Shown here: piece by piece, positions 1-8,922 of the stretch
How the letters are laid out: the number at the start of each line of letters is the position of its first letter
Numbering within the stretch: position 1 is the stretch's first letter
Assembly: GCF_014202315.1 (NCBI RefSeq)
Contig: NZ_JACHGN010000039.1
Span: 1 to 57,693, forward strand
Reading direction: 5' to 3'
Source of the DNA: Thermocatellispora tengchongensis
Lineage (GTDB): Bacteria; Actinomycetota; Actinomycetes; Streptosporangiales; Streptosporangiaceae
Length of the DNA: 57,693 bases
Made by a program: the position numbers and the translations under genes
Notes under the pieces: generated by a model
Database searches by the model: none
Told to the model about the DNA's origin: nothing
The model's input: the letters and a program-made list of their open reading frames with translations, nothing else

Positions 1-255
1 GTGCCCGCCCGCCTCCCCCGGGCCTGCCCGCCGGGCGCCTCCGGCCGGGTCCGCCCGACACCCCCGGCCGGGCCCGCCCGACCCGCCCGACCCTCCGGCC
101 GTGCCCGCCCGACACCCCCGGCCGTGCCCGCCGGGCGCCTCCGGCCGAGCCCGCCCGACGCCCCCGCCGTGCCCGCCCGACCCTCCGGCCGTGCCTGCCC
201 GACACCCCCGGCCAGGCCCCCCGACGGCCCGACTGACGGCGGCTTTTGCGGGTAG
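1..255. repeat. Degenerate C-rich tandem repeat at window edge
   Basis: The first 250 bases are a mosaic of short C-rich words such as cgacacccccggcc, gtgcccgccc and ccctccggcc, repeated with small changes. One strand is strongly C-biased. A frame is open from base 1 to a TAG at 253-255 and would encode only Pro, Arg, Ala and Gly repeats. It could be the tail of a gene that begins before the window, but I see no domain and treat it as repeat DNA. Confidence 0.6.
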
Positions 256-306
256 TGGAGGTCTCTGGCAGACTTCGTGACCTTCGTCGGGCATTTTGAA
301 CAGGTT

Positions 307-326
307 CTTACCGGGTCGTCGGTAAG
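307..326. promoter_or_regulatory. Short inverted repeat upstream of the DUF3048 gene
   Basis: CTTACCG (307-313) and CGGTAAG (320-326) are perfect inverted arms around a 6-nt spacer, 40 bases before the lipoprotein start. This could be an operator or part of the 5' leader. I see no convincing -35/-10 pair, so the function is unknown. Confidence 0.3.
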
Positions 327-365
327 CTCATGCCTGCTTATCACCCGAAACGGAGGAGATGCGTC

Positions 366-1376
366 GTGCGGGTATCCCGGTTGATCGTGGTGACGCTGGC
401 CGGAGCCGCCGTGCTGGCCCCCGCGGCGGCATGCTCGTCGGACGAGCCGGCCCCGGGCACCAACCCGCAGGCGGCGCCCCTGAGCGCCACCCCGACGCCC
501 TCGGAGCCGCCCGAGCACCCCTTCACCGGCGCCGCGACCGCAGCCCGCAAGCCGGTGCTCGCCGTCAAGATCGAGAACACCGCGGCGGGCAAGCCCCAGA
601 TCGGCCTCAAGAGCGCCGACATCGTCTACGTCGAGCAGGTCGAGGGCGGCCTGACCCGGCTGATGGCCATCTACTCCTCCCGCCTGCCGGCCAAGGTCGG
701 CCCCGTACGCTCGGCGCGCATCTCCGACCTGCACATCCTGCCGATGTTCGGCAAGCCGGCGCTGGCGTACTCCGGGGTGCAGACCAAGATGATCCCCTAC
801 GTGCAGAAGGCGTCCCTGTTCGACGTCTCCGACAGCGCCGCCGGCTCGGCGTACGCCCGCGAGCCCGGCCGGGTCGCGCCGTACAACCTGGTGGCCAGCC
901 CCCGCAAGCTCCTCGCCGCCGCCCCCCAGGCCACCAAGGCCAAGGACATCGGCTTCGTCTTCGGCGAGGCCCCCGAGGGCGGCGTGCCCAGGAAGACCTT
1001 CAGCGTCAGATACCCCGCCGCCCGCTTCACCTTCGGCTGGTCGGAGACGCAGAAGCGCTGGCTGATCTGGCAGGACGGCAAGCGCGACATGGCGGCAGAG
1101 GGCGGCCAGCTCGGCGCCCCCACCATCGTCGTCCAGTACGCCAAGACCACCCGCTCCCAGTTCCACGACGTCAACGACAGCTACACCCCCCTCATCAAGA
1201 CCACCGGCACCGGCCGCGCCGTCGTCCTGCGCGACGGCAAGGCGTACAAGGCCAAGTGGTCCCGCCCTTCGGAGAAGGAGGGCACGACCTTCACCACCGA
1301 GTCCGGCGACCCCATGCCCTTCGCCAAGGGCCAGGTCTGGGTCGTCCTGGCCGCCCCCAAGCCAGTCCAGCCCTGA
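366..1376 (+). CDS. DUF3048 domain-containing lipoprotein
   Basis: Predicted secreted lipoprotein of 336 residues. The GTG at 366 is chosen because GGAGGAG (352-358) sits 7 nt before it; an upstream in-frame ATG at 330 has no ribosome binding site. The N-terminus is a lipoprotein signal: basic VRVSR, a hydrophobic run, then AAAC with the acylated cysteine near residue 23. A Ser/Pro/Thr/Ala linker follows to about residue 50. The rest matches the DUF3048 (YerB-type) family, with its N-terminal part (KIENTAAGKPQIGL, VEQVEGGLTRLMAIY, KVGPVRSAR) and C-terminal part ending in a GQVWVVL segment. The family is common in Gram-positive bacteria and its biochemical role is unknown. It is monocistronic with its own hairpin terminator. 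Confidence 0.85.
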   Translation: MRVSRLIVVTLAGAAVLAPAAACSSDEPAPGTNPQAAPLSATPTPSEPPEHPFTGAATAARKPVLAVKIENTAAGKPQIGLKSADIVYVEQVEGGLTRLMAIYSSRLPAKVGPVRSARISDLHILPMFGKPALAYSGVQTKMIPYVQKASLFDVSDSAAGSAYAREPGRVAPYNLVASPRKLLAAAPQATKAKDIGFVFGEAPEGGVPRKTFSVRYPAARFTFGWSETQKRWLIWQDGKRDMAAEGGQLGAPTIVVQYAKTTRSQFHDVNDSYTPLIKTTGTGRAVVLRDGKAYKAKWSRPSEKEGTTFTTESGDPMPFAKGQVWVVLAAPKPVQP

Positions 1377-1393
1377 TTATTGCTGTGTTCATG

Positions 1394-1412
1394 GCCCGTG
1401 CTTCGCACGGGC
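1394..1412 (+). terminator. Hairpin after the DUF3048 gene
   Basis: GCCCGTGC (1394-1401) pairs with GCACGGGC (1405-1412) around a 3-nt loop, 17 bases after the stop codon. There is no T-tract, which is usual for actinobacterial terminators. Confidence 0.6.
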
Positions 1413-1413
1413 G

Positions 1414-1506
1414 GGCTTGGGCGCTCTGCAGGGTCGTGTCTTCCCTCGTCGCTCCGGTCGCTGCGCTCCCTGCGCTCCTCCTCCAGACACGACCCGCGCC
1501 CAAGCC
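1414..1506. repeat. Long interrupted inverted repeat
   Basis: The left arm is GGCTTGGGCG (1414-1423), a 7-nt bulge, then GGGTCGTGTCT (1431-1441). It pairs with AGACACGACCC (1485-1495), one spacer base, then CGCCCAAGCC (1497-1506). That gives 21 paired bases around a 43-nt C/T-rich loop. The structure is longer than a terminator needs and its right arm opens the first of two direct repeats. It may be a REP-like or small non-autonomous repeat element, or a structured RNA. I cannot tell which. Confidence 0.5.
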
Positions 1507-1686
1507 ACCACAACCCCGTCACCGCGCCGGTTGGCCGGAGCCCGGTTACCTGCGCAGGTCGCCCGCCATCCGTCTTCCTGGAGAGACCCCTTCACCGGTC
1601 CAGACAGGACCCGCGCCCAAACCACCACAACCCCGTCACCGCGCCCTTTTCGCGGGCACCCGCTCGCCTGCGCAGGTCGCCCGCCA
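1491..1686. repeat. Two direct repeat modules upstream of pdxS
   Basis: A 38-base segment at 1491-1528 recurs at 1608-1645 with a single G/A difference. A 20-base segment beginning CCTGCGCAGG recurs at 1549-1568 and 1667-1686. The copies are offset by 117-118 bases. The intervening sequences differ, so this is a duplicated module with conserved blocks rather than a simple tandem duplication. Confidence 0.7.
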
Positions 1687-1831
1687 GACAGGCGCGGGCG
1701 GAGCGGCCGTGGCCGTACAATCTGTCCACAATCGGGGACGAACCACGACAAGGTGGCATGTCCGGGGATAGGTGGATCAGCGCCTAACATGGAGGGGATC
1801 GATCCGTCGGCGCCCTCGTGAGGTAACACCC

Positions 1832-2746
1832 GTGTCCAGCAGCAGCCCCGAAGTCACCCAGACCGCCGTCACCGGGACCGCCCGGGTGAAGCGCGGTATG
1901 GCTGAGATGCTCAAGGGCGGCGTCATCATGGACGTCGTCACCCCCGAGCAGGCCAAGATCGCCGAGGACGCCGGTGCCGTGGCCGTCATGGCGTTGGAGC
2001 GCGTGCCCGCCGACATCCGCGCGCAGGGCGGGGTGTCGCGGATGAGCGACCCCGACATGATCGAGGGCATCATCTCCGCGGTGTCGATCCCGGTCATGGC
2101 CAAGGCGCGCATCGGCCACTTCGTCGAGGCCCAGGTGCTGCAGGCGCTGGGGGTCGACTACATCGACGAGTCCGAGGTGCTCACCCCGGCCGACTACGCC
2201 AACCACATCGACAAGTGGAAGTTCACCGTGCCGTTCGTGTGCGGCGCGACCAACCTCGGCGAGGCGCTGCGCCGCATCACCGAGGGCGCGGCCATGATCC
2301 GCTCCAAGGGCGAGGCCGGTACCGGCGACGTCTCCAACGCCGTCACCCACATGCGCACGATCCGCGCCGAGATCAAGCGTCTCACCTCGCTGCCCGAGGA
2401 CGAGCTGTACGTCGCGGCCAAGGAGCTGCAGGCCCCGTACGAGCTGGTCGCCGAGGTGGCCCGCGACGGCAAGCTCCCGGTGGTGCTGTTCACCGCGGGC
2501 GGCATCGCTACCCCGGCCGACGCCGCCATGATGATGCAGCTCGGCGCCGAGGGCGTCTTCGTCGGCTCCGGCATCTTCAAGTCCGGCGACCCGGCCAAGC
2601 GCGCCGCGGCCATCGTCAAGGCCACCACCTTCTACGACGACCCCGACGTGATCGCCAAGGTCTCCCGCGGCCTGGGCGAGGCCATGGTCGGCATCAACGT
2701 GGACGACATCCCGGTGCCGCACCGCCTCGCCGAGCGCGGCTGGTAG
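1832..2746 (+). CDS. pdxS: Pyridoxal 5'-phosphate synthase subunit PdxS
   Basis: Synthase subunit of the deoxyxylulose-5-phosphate-independent PLP pathway. It condenses ribose 5-phosphate, glyceraldehyde 3-phosphate and ammonia supplied by PdxT into PLP. The 304-residue protein is full length and the family is close to invariant. Family catalytic residues can be placed by alignment with the Bacillus enzyme: Asp34 (GVIMDVV), Lys91 (VMAKARIGH) and Lys159 (MIRSKGEAG). The phosphate loop [13 protein letters not shown] lies near the C-terminus. GTG at 1832 is preferred, with GAGG 8 nt upstream, over a longer frame starting at 1772. Its glutaminase partner pdxT lies 2 kb downstream, separated by phoD, and pdxS has its own terminator. 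Confidence 0.97.
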   Translation: MSSSSPEVTQTAVTGTARVKRGMAEMLKGGVIMDVVTPEQAKIAEDAGAVAVMALERVPADIRAQGGVSRMSDPDMIEGIISAVSIPVMAKARIGHFVEAQVLQALGVDYIDESEVLTPADYANHIDKWKFTVPFVCGATNLGEALRRITEGAAMIRSKGEAGTGDVSNAVTHMRTIRAEIKRLTSLPEDELYVAAKELQAPYELVAEVARDGKLPVVLFTAGGIATPADAAMMMQLGAEGVFVGSGIFKSGDPAKRAAAIVKATTFYDDPDVIAKVSRGLGEAMVGINVDDIPVPHRLAERGW

Positions 2747-2760
2747 CCCACGCGTCTCAC

Positions 2761-2800
2761 CGGAGCCCGCCCGTGCCCCGCACGGGCGGGCTCCGTTTTT
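2761..2800 (+). terminator. Strong intrinsic terminator after pdxS
   Basis: CGGAGCCCGCCCGTGC (2761-2776) pairs perfectly with GCACGGGCGGGCTCCG (2780-2795) around a CCC loop. Five T residues follow. It is the most canonical Rho-independent terminator in the window, and implies that pdxS is not cotranscribed with phoD or pdxT. Confidence 0.92.
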
Positions 2801-3011
2801 CCGCCCCCGGCCCCGGACCCTCCCCGGGGGCGCGCGCCAGTGCCCGGCGTTCGTGTCGGGTCGGGGACAGTGCGTGTTCCGACCAAGAACTTGGCTGTGC
2901 CGTAAAAGTGCCGTCAAGTTGGGTCAATGGCCACCGGAAGCCAACTTTCTGGACATCGGCCTCCGACAAGCTGCGGGACGTCCCGATGCTTGATCGCTCT
3001 GGAGGTCGCTC

Positions 3012-4676
3012 ATGTCCCCGCTCACCAGGCGGTCGTTTCTGGTCACGGGCGTCGCCGGGATCGCGGCCGGAGCCGTGGCCGCGGTGCCGGGGGTCGCGGC
3101 GGCGGACGCGCGGCGGCGCGGGCCCCTGGCCGGTGATCCGTTCACGCTGGGCGTCGCCTCCGGCGACCCCTCCCGGGACGGGTTCGTGATCTGGACCCGG
3201 CTCGCCGTCCAGCCGCTCGCCGAGGACGGGCTGGGCGGGATGCCGGACCGGACGATCCCGGTGCAGTGGGAGGTGGCCGCGGACGAGGGGTTCCGCCGGG
3301 TCGTGCGGCGGGGGACCGCGCCGGCGAGGACCGAGTGGGCGCACAGCGTCCACGTCGAGCTGGAAGGGCTGGCGCCGGACCGCGAGTACTGGTACCGGTT
3401 CAAGGCCGGCCCGCACCTGTCACCCGCGGGCCGGGCGCGCACCGCGCCCCACCCCGGCATGTACGGCGGCGGCCTGACGATGGCGTTCGTGTCCTGCGCC
3501 CAGTACGAGCACGGCTACTTCACCTCCTACCGCAGGCTCGCCGAGGAGCGCCCCGACCTGGTGCTGCACCTGGGCGACTACCAGTACGAGTACACCCGCG
3601 ACACCTACACCATCCCCGGCGGCAACATCCGCCACCACGAGGGCCCAGAGACCGAGACGCTGGCCAATTACCGGCAGCGGCACGCGCAGTACAAGGCCGA
3701 CCCCGACCTGCAGGCCGCGCACGCGGCGGCGACCTGGGCGGTGGTGTGGGACGACCACGAGCTGGACAACAACTGGGCCGACGAGGTGCCCGAGAGGCCC
3801 GAGGTGCCGCAGCCGAACTTCCTCGCCCGGCGCGAGGCGGCCTTCCGGGCGTACTACGAGAACATGCCGCTGCGCCGCACCTCGATCCCGCGCGGCATCG
3901 ACATGCAGCTCTACCGGCGGATCACCTGGGGCAGGCTGGCCACCTTCCACATGCTGGACACCCGGCAGTACCGCGACGACCAGGGGTGCGGCGACGGCTA
4001 CCGCGACTGCCCGGCTGCGGTGGACCCGGCGCGCTCGATCACCGGAGCCGAGCAGGAGGAGTGGCTGCTGGACGGCTTCCGCCGCTCCTCGGCCCGCTGG
4101 GACATCCTGGGCCAGCAGGTGTTCTTCGCCCAGCGCGACAACAACGCCGGGCCCGCCAAGGTCACCAGCCAGGACGCCTGGGACGGCTACGTCGCCTCGC
4201 GGCGGCGCATCACGCAGGGCTGGGTGGACGCGGGCGTGCGCAACGCCGTGGTGCTCACCGGCGACGTGCACGCGCACTGGGCGAGCGACCTCAAGCTCGA
4301 CTACGACGACCCCACCTCGGCCACGGTCGGCTCGGAGCTGGTGGCCACCTCGATCAGCACCGGCGGCGACGGCGCGGACTCCGACCCCGCCACGCACCCG
4401 TTCCTGGCCATCAACCCGCACCTGAAGTTCTACAACAACCAGCGCGGCTACGTCCTCACCCGGATCGAGAAGGACGCGATCACGGCCGACTTCAAGGTCG
4501 TGCCGTTCGTGACCCAGCCGGGCGCGGAGGCCCACGTGAAGGCGACGTTCGTGATCGAGGACCGGGTGCCCGGCGTGCAGCAGACGTACCTGCGGCCGGT
4601 GGACCCCTCCGCGACCACCCGCGCGGCCATCGACACCATCCAGGAGACGGTGGACTGGGAGACCAAGCGCCCCTGA
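3012..4676 (+). CDS. phoD: Secreted alkaline phosphatase/phosphodiesterase, PhoD family
   Basis: Probable extracytoplasmic Ca/Fe-dependent phosphodiesterase or phosphomonoesterase of the PhoD family, 554 residues. The N-terminus is a Tat signal (TRRSFLVTG, then an Ala/Gly/Val-rich segment) ending near VAAADA at about residue 35, so it is exported folded. A PhoD N-terminal beta domain follows (FTLGVASGDP, WTRLAV). The metallophosphatase core has HLGDYQYEY, WDDHELDNNW and TGDVHAHWA, which carry the expected metal ligands. ATG at 3012 has GGAGG (3001-3005) 6 nt upstream. It lies between pdxS and pdxT as a single gene bounded by terminators. I looked for PhoP-type direct repeats upstream and saw none I trust. 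Confidence 0.92.
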   Translation: MSPLTRRSFLVTGVAGIAAGAVAAVPGVAAADARRRGPLAGDPFTLGVASGDPSRDGFVIWTRLAVQPLAEDGLGGMPDRTIPVQWEVAADEGFRRVVRRGTAPARTEWAHSVHVELEGLAPDREYWYRFKAGPHLSPAGRARTAPHPGMYGGGLTMAFVSCAQYEHGYFTSYRRLAEERPDLVLHLGDYQYEYTRDTYTIPGGNIRHHEGPETETLANYRQRHAQYKADPDLQAAHAAATWAVVWDDHELDNNWADEVPERPEVPQPNFLARREAAFRAYYENMPLRRTSIPRGIDMQLYRRITWGRLATFHMLDTRQYRDDQGCGDGYRDCPAAVDPARSITGAEQEEWLLDGFRRSSARWDILGQQVFFAQRDNNAGPAKVTSQDAWDGYVASRRRITQGWVDAGVRNAVVLTGDVHAHWASDLKLDYDDPTSATVGSELVATSISTGGDGADSDPATHPFLAINPHLKFYNNQRGYVLTRIEKDAITADFKVVPFVTQPGAEAHVKATFVIEDRVPGVQQTYLRPVDPSATTRAAIDTIQETVDWETKRP

Positions 4677-4700
4677 CGCGCCCCCTCACCGCCGCCGTCC

Positions 4701-4738
4701 GCGAAGGGGTCCTCCCAGTGCCGGGAGGGCCCCTTCGC
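4701..4738 (+). terminator. Hairpin terminator after phoD
   Basis: Arms 4701-4716 and 4723-4738 form a 16-bp stem with one T-G wobble and a 6-nt loop. No T-tract follows. It isolates phoD from pdxT. Confidence 0.8.
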
Positions 4739-4839
4739 CGTCCGGGCGCGGAGTGCCATGGCATGATCTGGGAAGATTGTCGGCGGGGCGGGCGTTGATC
4801 CCGTGTATACCCTCGGTAACCGACCCCTAAGGATGGCCT

Positions 4840-5442
4840 GTGACCAGTGTGCCCGTGATCGGGGTGCTCGCCCTGCAGGGAGACGTGCGCGAACACGTGC
4901 GCGCGCTGACCGACGCCGGCGCCCGCGCCGCCGCCGTACGCCGTCCCGGCGAGCTGGCGGAGGCCGACGCGCTGGTCATCCCGGGCGGGGAGTCCACCAC
5001 GATCTGGAAGCTGGCCGAGGCGTTCGAGATGCTCGAACCCCTGCGGCTGCGGATCAAGGAGGGCATGCCCGCCTACGGCTCCTGCGCCGGCATGATCATG
5101 CTCGCCGACCGGATCGAGGACGGGGTCCCGGGCCAGCAGACCTTCGGCGGCATCGACATGGTGGTGCGCCGCAACGCGTTCGGCCGCCAGGTGGACTCCT
5201 TCGAGGAGGACGTCGACTTCGCCGGCGAGGGCCCGGTCCGCGCCGTTTTCATCCGGGCGCCGTGGGTCGAATCGGTCGGGACCGGCGTCGAAGTGCTGGC
5301 CCGCGCCGAACCCGGCGGTAGGATCGTCGCGGTTCGTCAAGGGCCGTTGCTCGCGACGTCCTTCCACCCCGAGCTGACCGGGGACGCGCGGGTGCACGCG
5401 TACTTTGTTGAGATGGTTCGTAGAGACGGTAGGGAGCGCTAG
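4840..5442 (+). CDS. pdxT: Pyridoxal 5'-phosphate synthase glutaminase subunit PdxT
   Basis: Class I glutamine amidotransferase that hydrolyses glutamine and channels ammonia to PdxS. The protein has 200 residues, normal for the family. The oxyanion segment GGES is at residues 49-52, the nucleophile is Cys82 in GSCAGM, and the triad is completed by His176 and Glu178 in FHPEL. GTG at 4840 has AAGGA about 6 nt upstream. The stop is 3 nt before the yebC ATG, so the two are very probably cotranscribed. It is not adjacent to pdxS, which is 2 kb upstream beyond phoD and two terminators. Confidence 0.97.
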   Translation: MTSVPVIGVLALQGDVREHVRALTDAGARAAAVRRPGELAEADALVIPGGESTTIWKLAEAFEMLEPLRLRIKEGMPAYGSCAGMIMLADRIEDGVPGQQTFGGIDMVVRRNAFGRQVDSFEEDVDFAGEGPVRAVFIRAPWVESVGTGVEVLARAEPGGRIVAVRQGPLLATSFHPELTGDARVHAYFVEMVRRDGRER

Positions 5443-5445
5443 GCG

Positions 5446-6198
5446 ATGTCCGGCCACTCCAAATGGGCGACGACGAAGCACAAGAAGGCGGCGCTGGACG
5501 CGAAGCGCGGCAAGCTGTTCGCCAAGCTCATCAAGAACATCGAAGTGGCGGCGCGGACCGGTGGCCCCGATCCTGACGGCAACCCGACCCTGTTCGACGC
5601 GATCCAGAAGGCCCGCAAGAACTCGGTGCCGCTGGAGAACATCGAGCGCGCCCGCAAGCGCGGCGGCGGTCTTGAGGCGGGCGGCGCCGACTGGCAGACC
5701 ATCATGTACGAGGGCTACGCGCCCGGCGGCGTGGCGGTGCTGGTCGAGTGCCTGACCGACAACCGCAACCGCGCGGCCTCCGAGGTGCGCGTCGCGATGA
5801 CCCGCAACGGCGGCTCGATGGCCGACCCCGGCTCGGTGTCGTACATGTTCAACCGCAAGGGCGTCGTGATCGTGCCCAAGGCCGGCGAGCTGACCGAGGA
5901 CGACGTGCTGACCGCGGTCCTCGACGCCGGCGCTGAGGAGGTCAACGACCTCGGCGAGTCCTTCGAGGTGGTCTGCGAGGCGGGCGACCTGGTCGCGGTG
6001 CGCACGGCGCTGCAGAACGCCGGCATCGACTACGAGTCGGCGGAGGCGTCGTTCCTGCCGTCGCTGAACGTGCCGCTCGACGAGGAGGGCGCGAAGAAGG
6101 TCTTCCGCCTCCTGGAGGCCCTGGAGGACAGCGACGACGTGCAGAACGTCTACGCCAACTTCGACGTCTCCGACGAGGTCCTGGCCAAGCTCGGCTGA
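5446..6198 (+). CDS. yebC: YebC/PmpR family protein
   Basis: Cytoplasmic protein of 250 residues in the YebC/PmpR (TACO1) family. Family members have been described as transcriptional regulators and, more recently, as factors that help ribosomes through difficult sequences such as proline runs. Start [22 protein letters not shown] is the family hallmark, and the protein is full length through [12 protein letters not shown]. It follows pdxT by 3 nt, with GGGAGCG overlapping the end of pdxT. The pdxT-yebC-ruvCAB order is conserved in actinobacteria; here an acetyltransferase gene lies between yebC and ruvC. Confidence 0.96.
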   Translation: MSGHSKWATTKHKKAALDAKRGKLFAKLIKNIEVAARTGGPDPDGNPTLFDAIQKARKNSVPLENIERARKRGGGLEAGGADWQTIMYEGYAPGGVAVLVECLTDNRNRAASEVRVAMTRNGGSMADPGSVSYMFNRKGVVIVPKAGELTEDDVLTAVLDAGAEEVNDLGESFEVVCEAGDLVAVRTALQNAGIDYESAEASFLPSLNVPLDEEGAKKVFRLLEALEDSDDVQNVYANFDVSDEVLAKLG

Positions 6199-6246
6199 TC
6201 CGGGTCCGCGCGTCGCCGGCGCGCGGACCGCGTAGGTTGGGGCGTC

Positions 6247-7425
6247 GTGGACATTCGTGATCTGACGCCCGGCGACCTCGACGCCGCGCTCGACAACAGG
6301 TGGCGCGCGTTCGGGCCGCTGTCCCCGGGCGACCGGGAGCGCTGGCGCAGCCTGGTGACCCCCGCGGCCGAGGCGGGCCGCTTCCTCGGCGTGTTCGACG
6401 GCCCGCGCCTGGTGGCCACGGCGCGCGTCGCCGACTTCGTGCAGTGGTGGCACGGCCGCCCCGTACGGATGGGCGGCCTGGCCGGGGTCACCGTGGCCCC
6501 CGAGGACCGCGGGCGCGGCGTGGGACGCCTCGTGGTGCGGGCGGCCCTGGACCGCTGCGCCGAGCTGGGCTACCCGCTGTCGGCCCTCTACCCGGCCACC
6601 ACGCCGATCTACCGCTCCCTCGGCTGGGAGCACGCCGGGATCAGGAACATCGTCAAGCTGCCCGCCGAGGGCCTGCGCACGATCCGTCCCGGCGGTGAGC
6701 AGGGTGGCGAGCACGGCGGTGAGCACGGCGGTGAGCAGGTCGAGCTGCGCAGGCTCGGCCCCGGCGACGCCGCCGAGGTCGCCGCGGTCCTGCACCGCGC
6801 GCACGCCGCCTCCCGCGCCTCCGGGCCGGTCTGCTGGGACGAGGCCACCTGGCGGCTGTGGCTGGAGGACGAGGACGACCTCATGTACGCCGCCCGCGAC
6901 GGCTACGTGATCTACCGGTGGGACGGCGGCGACATCGAGGTGGACAACCTCGTGGCCGCCTCCGAGCCCACCGCGCGGGCCCTGTGGGCCCTGGTCGGCA
7001 CCGCCTCCTCGGTCGCCCGCTCCGTACGCGCCGCCGTCGCCCCCGACGACCCGGTGTTCTGGCTGCTCGGCGAGGTACGGTACGAGCCGGTCAAGCAGGA
7101 CCGCTGGATGCTGCGCGTCATCGACCTCCCCGCCGCCGTCGCCGCCCGCGGCTTCCCGGCCGGCCTCGCCCTCGACGCGCCCATCGCCGTGGCGGGCATG
7201 GGGGAGTGGCGGCTCACCGTCTCCGGCGGCCGTGGCGCGCTGACGGCCGCGCCGTCCGCCGGCGACTCCGCCCGCCTCACGGTCAACGGGATCTCCGCCC
7301 TGTACGCCGGGGTGCCGGCCGCCACGCTACGCCGGGCCGGGCTGCTCCGCGGCGGCTCGCCGGAACTGGACGAAGGGCTCGACGCGGCCTTCCGCGCCAC
7401 GCCGTACATGCTCGACTACTTCTGA
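6247..7425 (+). CDS. Eis-like GNAT N-acetyltransferase with SCP2-type C-terminal domain
   Basis: Predicted acetyl-CoA-dependent acetyltransferase of 392 residues, resembling the mycobacterial Eis family that acetylates aminoglycosides and other amines. The first GNAT domain carries the acetyl-CoA loop [13 protein letters not shown] at about residues 82-94 and a candidate acid tyrosine in [10 protein letters not shown] second, degenerate GNAT domain and a sterol-carrier-like C-terminal domain follow. The chain ends in YMLDYF; in Eis the C-terminal phenylalanine carboxylate takes part in catalysis, so this end fits. An inserted Gly-Gly-Glu-His/Gln repeat lies near residue 150 between the domains. 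GTG at 6247 gives the natural start [11 protein letters not shown]. The substrate cannot be inferred. It sits between yebC and ruvC, 48 nt after yebC. Confidence 0.82.
   Translation: MDIRDLTPGDLDAALDNRWRAFGPLSPGDRERWRSLVTPAAEAGRFLGVFDGPRLVATARVADFVQWWHGRPVRMGGLAGVTVAPEDRGRGVGRLVVRAALDRCAELGYPLSALYPATTPIYRSLGWEHAGIRNIVKLPAEGLRTIRPGGEQGGEHGGEHGGEQVELRRLGPGDAAEVAAVLHRAHAASRASGPVCWDEATWRLWLEDEDDLMYAARDGYVIYRWDGGDIEVDNLVAASEPTARALWALVGTASSVARSVRAAVAPDDPVFWLLGEVRYEPVKQDRWMLRVIDLPAAVAARGFPAGLALDAPIAVAGMGEWRLTVSGGRGALTAAPSAGDSARLTVNGISALYAGVPAATLRRAGLLRGGSPELDEGLDAAFRATPYMLDYF
6691..6738 (+). repeat. Four in-frame copies of a 12-bp repeat
   Basis: Four tandem copies of ggcggtgagcac-like 12-mers inside the acetyltransferase gene encode [16 protein letters not shown]. 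The unit keeps the frame, so copy-number change would alter the linker length without destroying the protein. Confidence 0.85.
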
Positions 7426-7585
7426 CCCCGGCCCCGCGTCGCTGGTGCCCCGGCTTTCCCGGCGAGTACGGGTGTCTGGCGTGCGGGGGAGCCCGGATCA
7501 CGGTAAAGTCGCCCCCGAACAGATGTTCGGCCGGGCGTTGGGGCCGGGTTCGCGGCGCATGCGCCGCGGGTGGGGAGGCGTGCGG

Positions 7586-8125
7586 GTGCGGTTGCCCGAG
7601 ATGCGGGTGCTCGGGGTCGATCCGGGGCTGACCCGGTGCGGCCTCGGGGCGGTCGAGGGCCGGCCGGGCGCGCCGCTGTCGCTCGTCGCGGTCGGCGTCG
7701 TGCGCACCCCGGCCGACGACGACATCGGGTCCCGCCTGGTCGCCATCGAGCGCGGCATCGAGCAGTGGCTCGACGACGTCCGCCCCGACTCCGTCGCGGT
7801 CGAGCGGGTCTTCGCCCAGCACAACGTACGCACCGTCATGGGCACCGCGCAGGCGGCCGCGGTGGCGATCGTGTGCGCCGCGCGGCGCGGGCTGCCCGTC
7901 GCGCTGCACACCCCCAGCGAGGTCAAGGCCGCCATCACCGGCAGCGGCACCGCGGGCAAGCAGCAGGTCGGCACCATGGTCACCCGGCTGCTGCGGCTCG
8001 ACGCGATGCCCAGGCCCGCCGACGCGGCCGACGCGCTCGCGCTGGCGATCTGCCACGTGTGGCGCGGCGGCGCCCAGAACCGCCTCGCCGACGCCCTGGC
8101 CAGGGCGAGAGGGAGGACTCCGTGA
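7586..8125 (+). CDS. ruvC: Crossover junction endodeoxyribonuclease RuvC
   Basis: Holliday-junction resolvase that cuts four-way junctions after RuvAB branch migration. The 179-residue length fits the family. Asp12 in [11 protein letters not shown], Glu73 in [11 protein letters not shown] and the aspartates of [14 protein letters not shown] supply the acidic catalytic cluster of the RNase H fold. GTG at 7586 is chosen because GGAGG (7574-7578) is 7 nt upstream; the GTG at 7580 is too close to it and an ATG at 7601 too far. A longer frame reaches back to 7445 without a ribosome site. The stop overlaps the ruvA start as GTGA, indicating translational coupling. Confidence 0.95.
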   Translation: MRLPEMRVLGVDPGLTRCGLGAVEGRPGAPLSLVAVGVVRTPADDDIGSRLVAIERGIEQWLDDVRPDSVAVERVFAQHNVRTVMGTAQAAAVAIVCAARRGLPVALHTPSEVKAAITGSGTAGKQQVGTMVTRLLRLDAMPRPADAADALALAICHVWRGGAQNRLADALARARGRTP

Positions 8126-8739
8126 TCGCCTCGTTGTCGGGCCGCACCGCCGCGATCGGACCCGGCACCGCCGTGGTCGAGGTCGGCGGCGTCGGCGTGC
8201 TCGTCCACTGCACCCCCGCCACGCTCGGCTCCCTGCGCGTGGGCGAGCCGGCCCGGCTGGCGACGTCCCTGGTCGTGCGCGAGGAGTCGCTGACCCTCTA
8301 CGGCTTCGCCGACGCCGACGAGCGCGACCTGTTCGAGGCGGTGCAGCGGGTCGCCGGGGTCGGCCCCAAGCTCGCACTGGCCATGCTCGCCGTGCACGCC
8401 CCCAACGCGCTGCGCGTGGCCGTGGCCGCCGGCGACGTCAAGGCCCTGACCATGGTCCCCGGCATCGGCCCGAAGGTCGCCCAGCGCATCATCCTGGAGC
8501 TGAAGGACAAACTGGGCGCCCCCGAGCCCGTGCCCGCCGCCGTCGCCAACGGCCGCGCCGCCGCCCCCGCCTGGCGCGAGCAGGTGCACACCGGCCTCGT
8601 CGGCCTCGGCTACACCGCCCGCGACGCCGACGAGGCCGTCGCCGAGGTCGCCCCGCTCGCCGACGCCGCCCTGGCCGAGGGCCGACGCCCCGACATCGCG
8701 GCCCTCCTCAAGGCCGCGCTGCGCACGCTGAGCCGCTAG
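8122..8739 (+). CDS. ruvA: Holliday junction branch migration protein RuvA
   Basis: Tetrameric junction-binding subunit of the RuvAB branch-migration complex, 205 residues. The N-terminal OB fold starts [23 protein letters not shown]. Tandem helix-hairpin-helix motifs ([13 protein letters not shown] and [20 protein letters not shown]) bind the DNA arms. After a short Pro/Ala linker the C-terminal domain ([16 protein letters not shown]) contacts RuvB. GTG at 8122 overlaps the ruvC stop by 4 nt, and GGGAGGA (8111-8117) lies 4 nt upstream. It precedes ruvB by 183 bases. Confidence 0.96.
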   Translation: MIASLSGRTAAIGPGTAVVEVGGVGVLVHCTPATLGSLRVGEPARLATSLVVREESLTLYGFADADERDLFEAVQRVAGVGPKLALAMLAVHAPNALRVAVAAGDVKALTMVPGIGPKVAQRIILELKDKLGAPEPVPAAVANGRAAAPAWREQVHTGLVGLGYTARDADEAVAEVAPLADAALAEGRRPDIAALLKAALRTLSR

Positions 8740-8922
8740 GTTGACCCCCATGCCGACCTCCGCCCCCCGCGCTCGCGTCCCGCACTCCCGCCCGGCGACC
8801 GGTGACCGGCGGCGGCACGCCGTCCGAGGTCACCGCGAGCCGAGCGCCGGCGCACGCGGAGCGCGGGCGTCCGCGCGCGCGGCGCGCCCCGCCCGGTCCG
8901 GGTCGAGCCACGGGAGGCGGAT

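Noticed and set aside
2881-3000. PhoP-type box upstream of phoD
   Set aside because: I looked for GTTCACC-like direct repeats spaced by 11 bases and found only weak partial matches.
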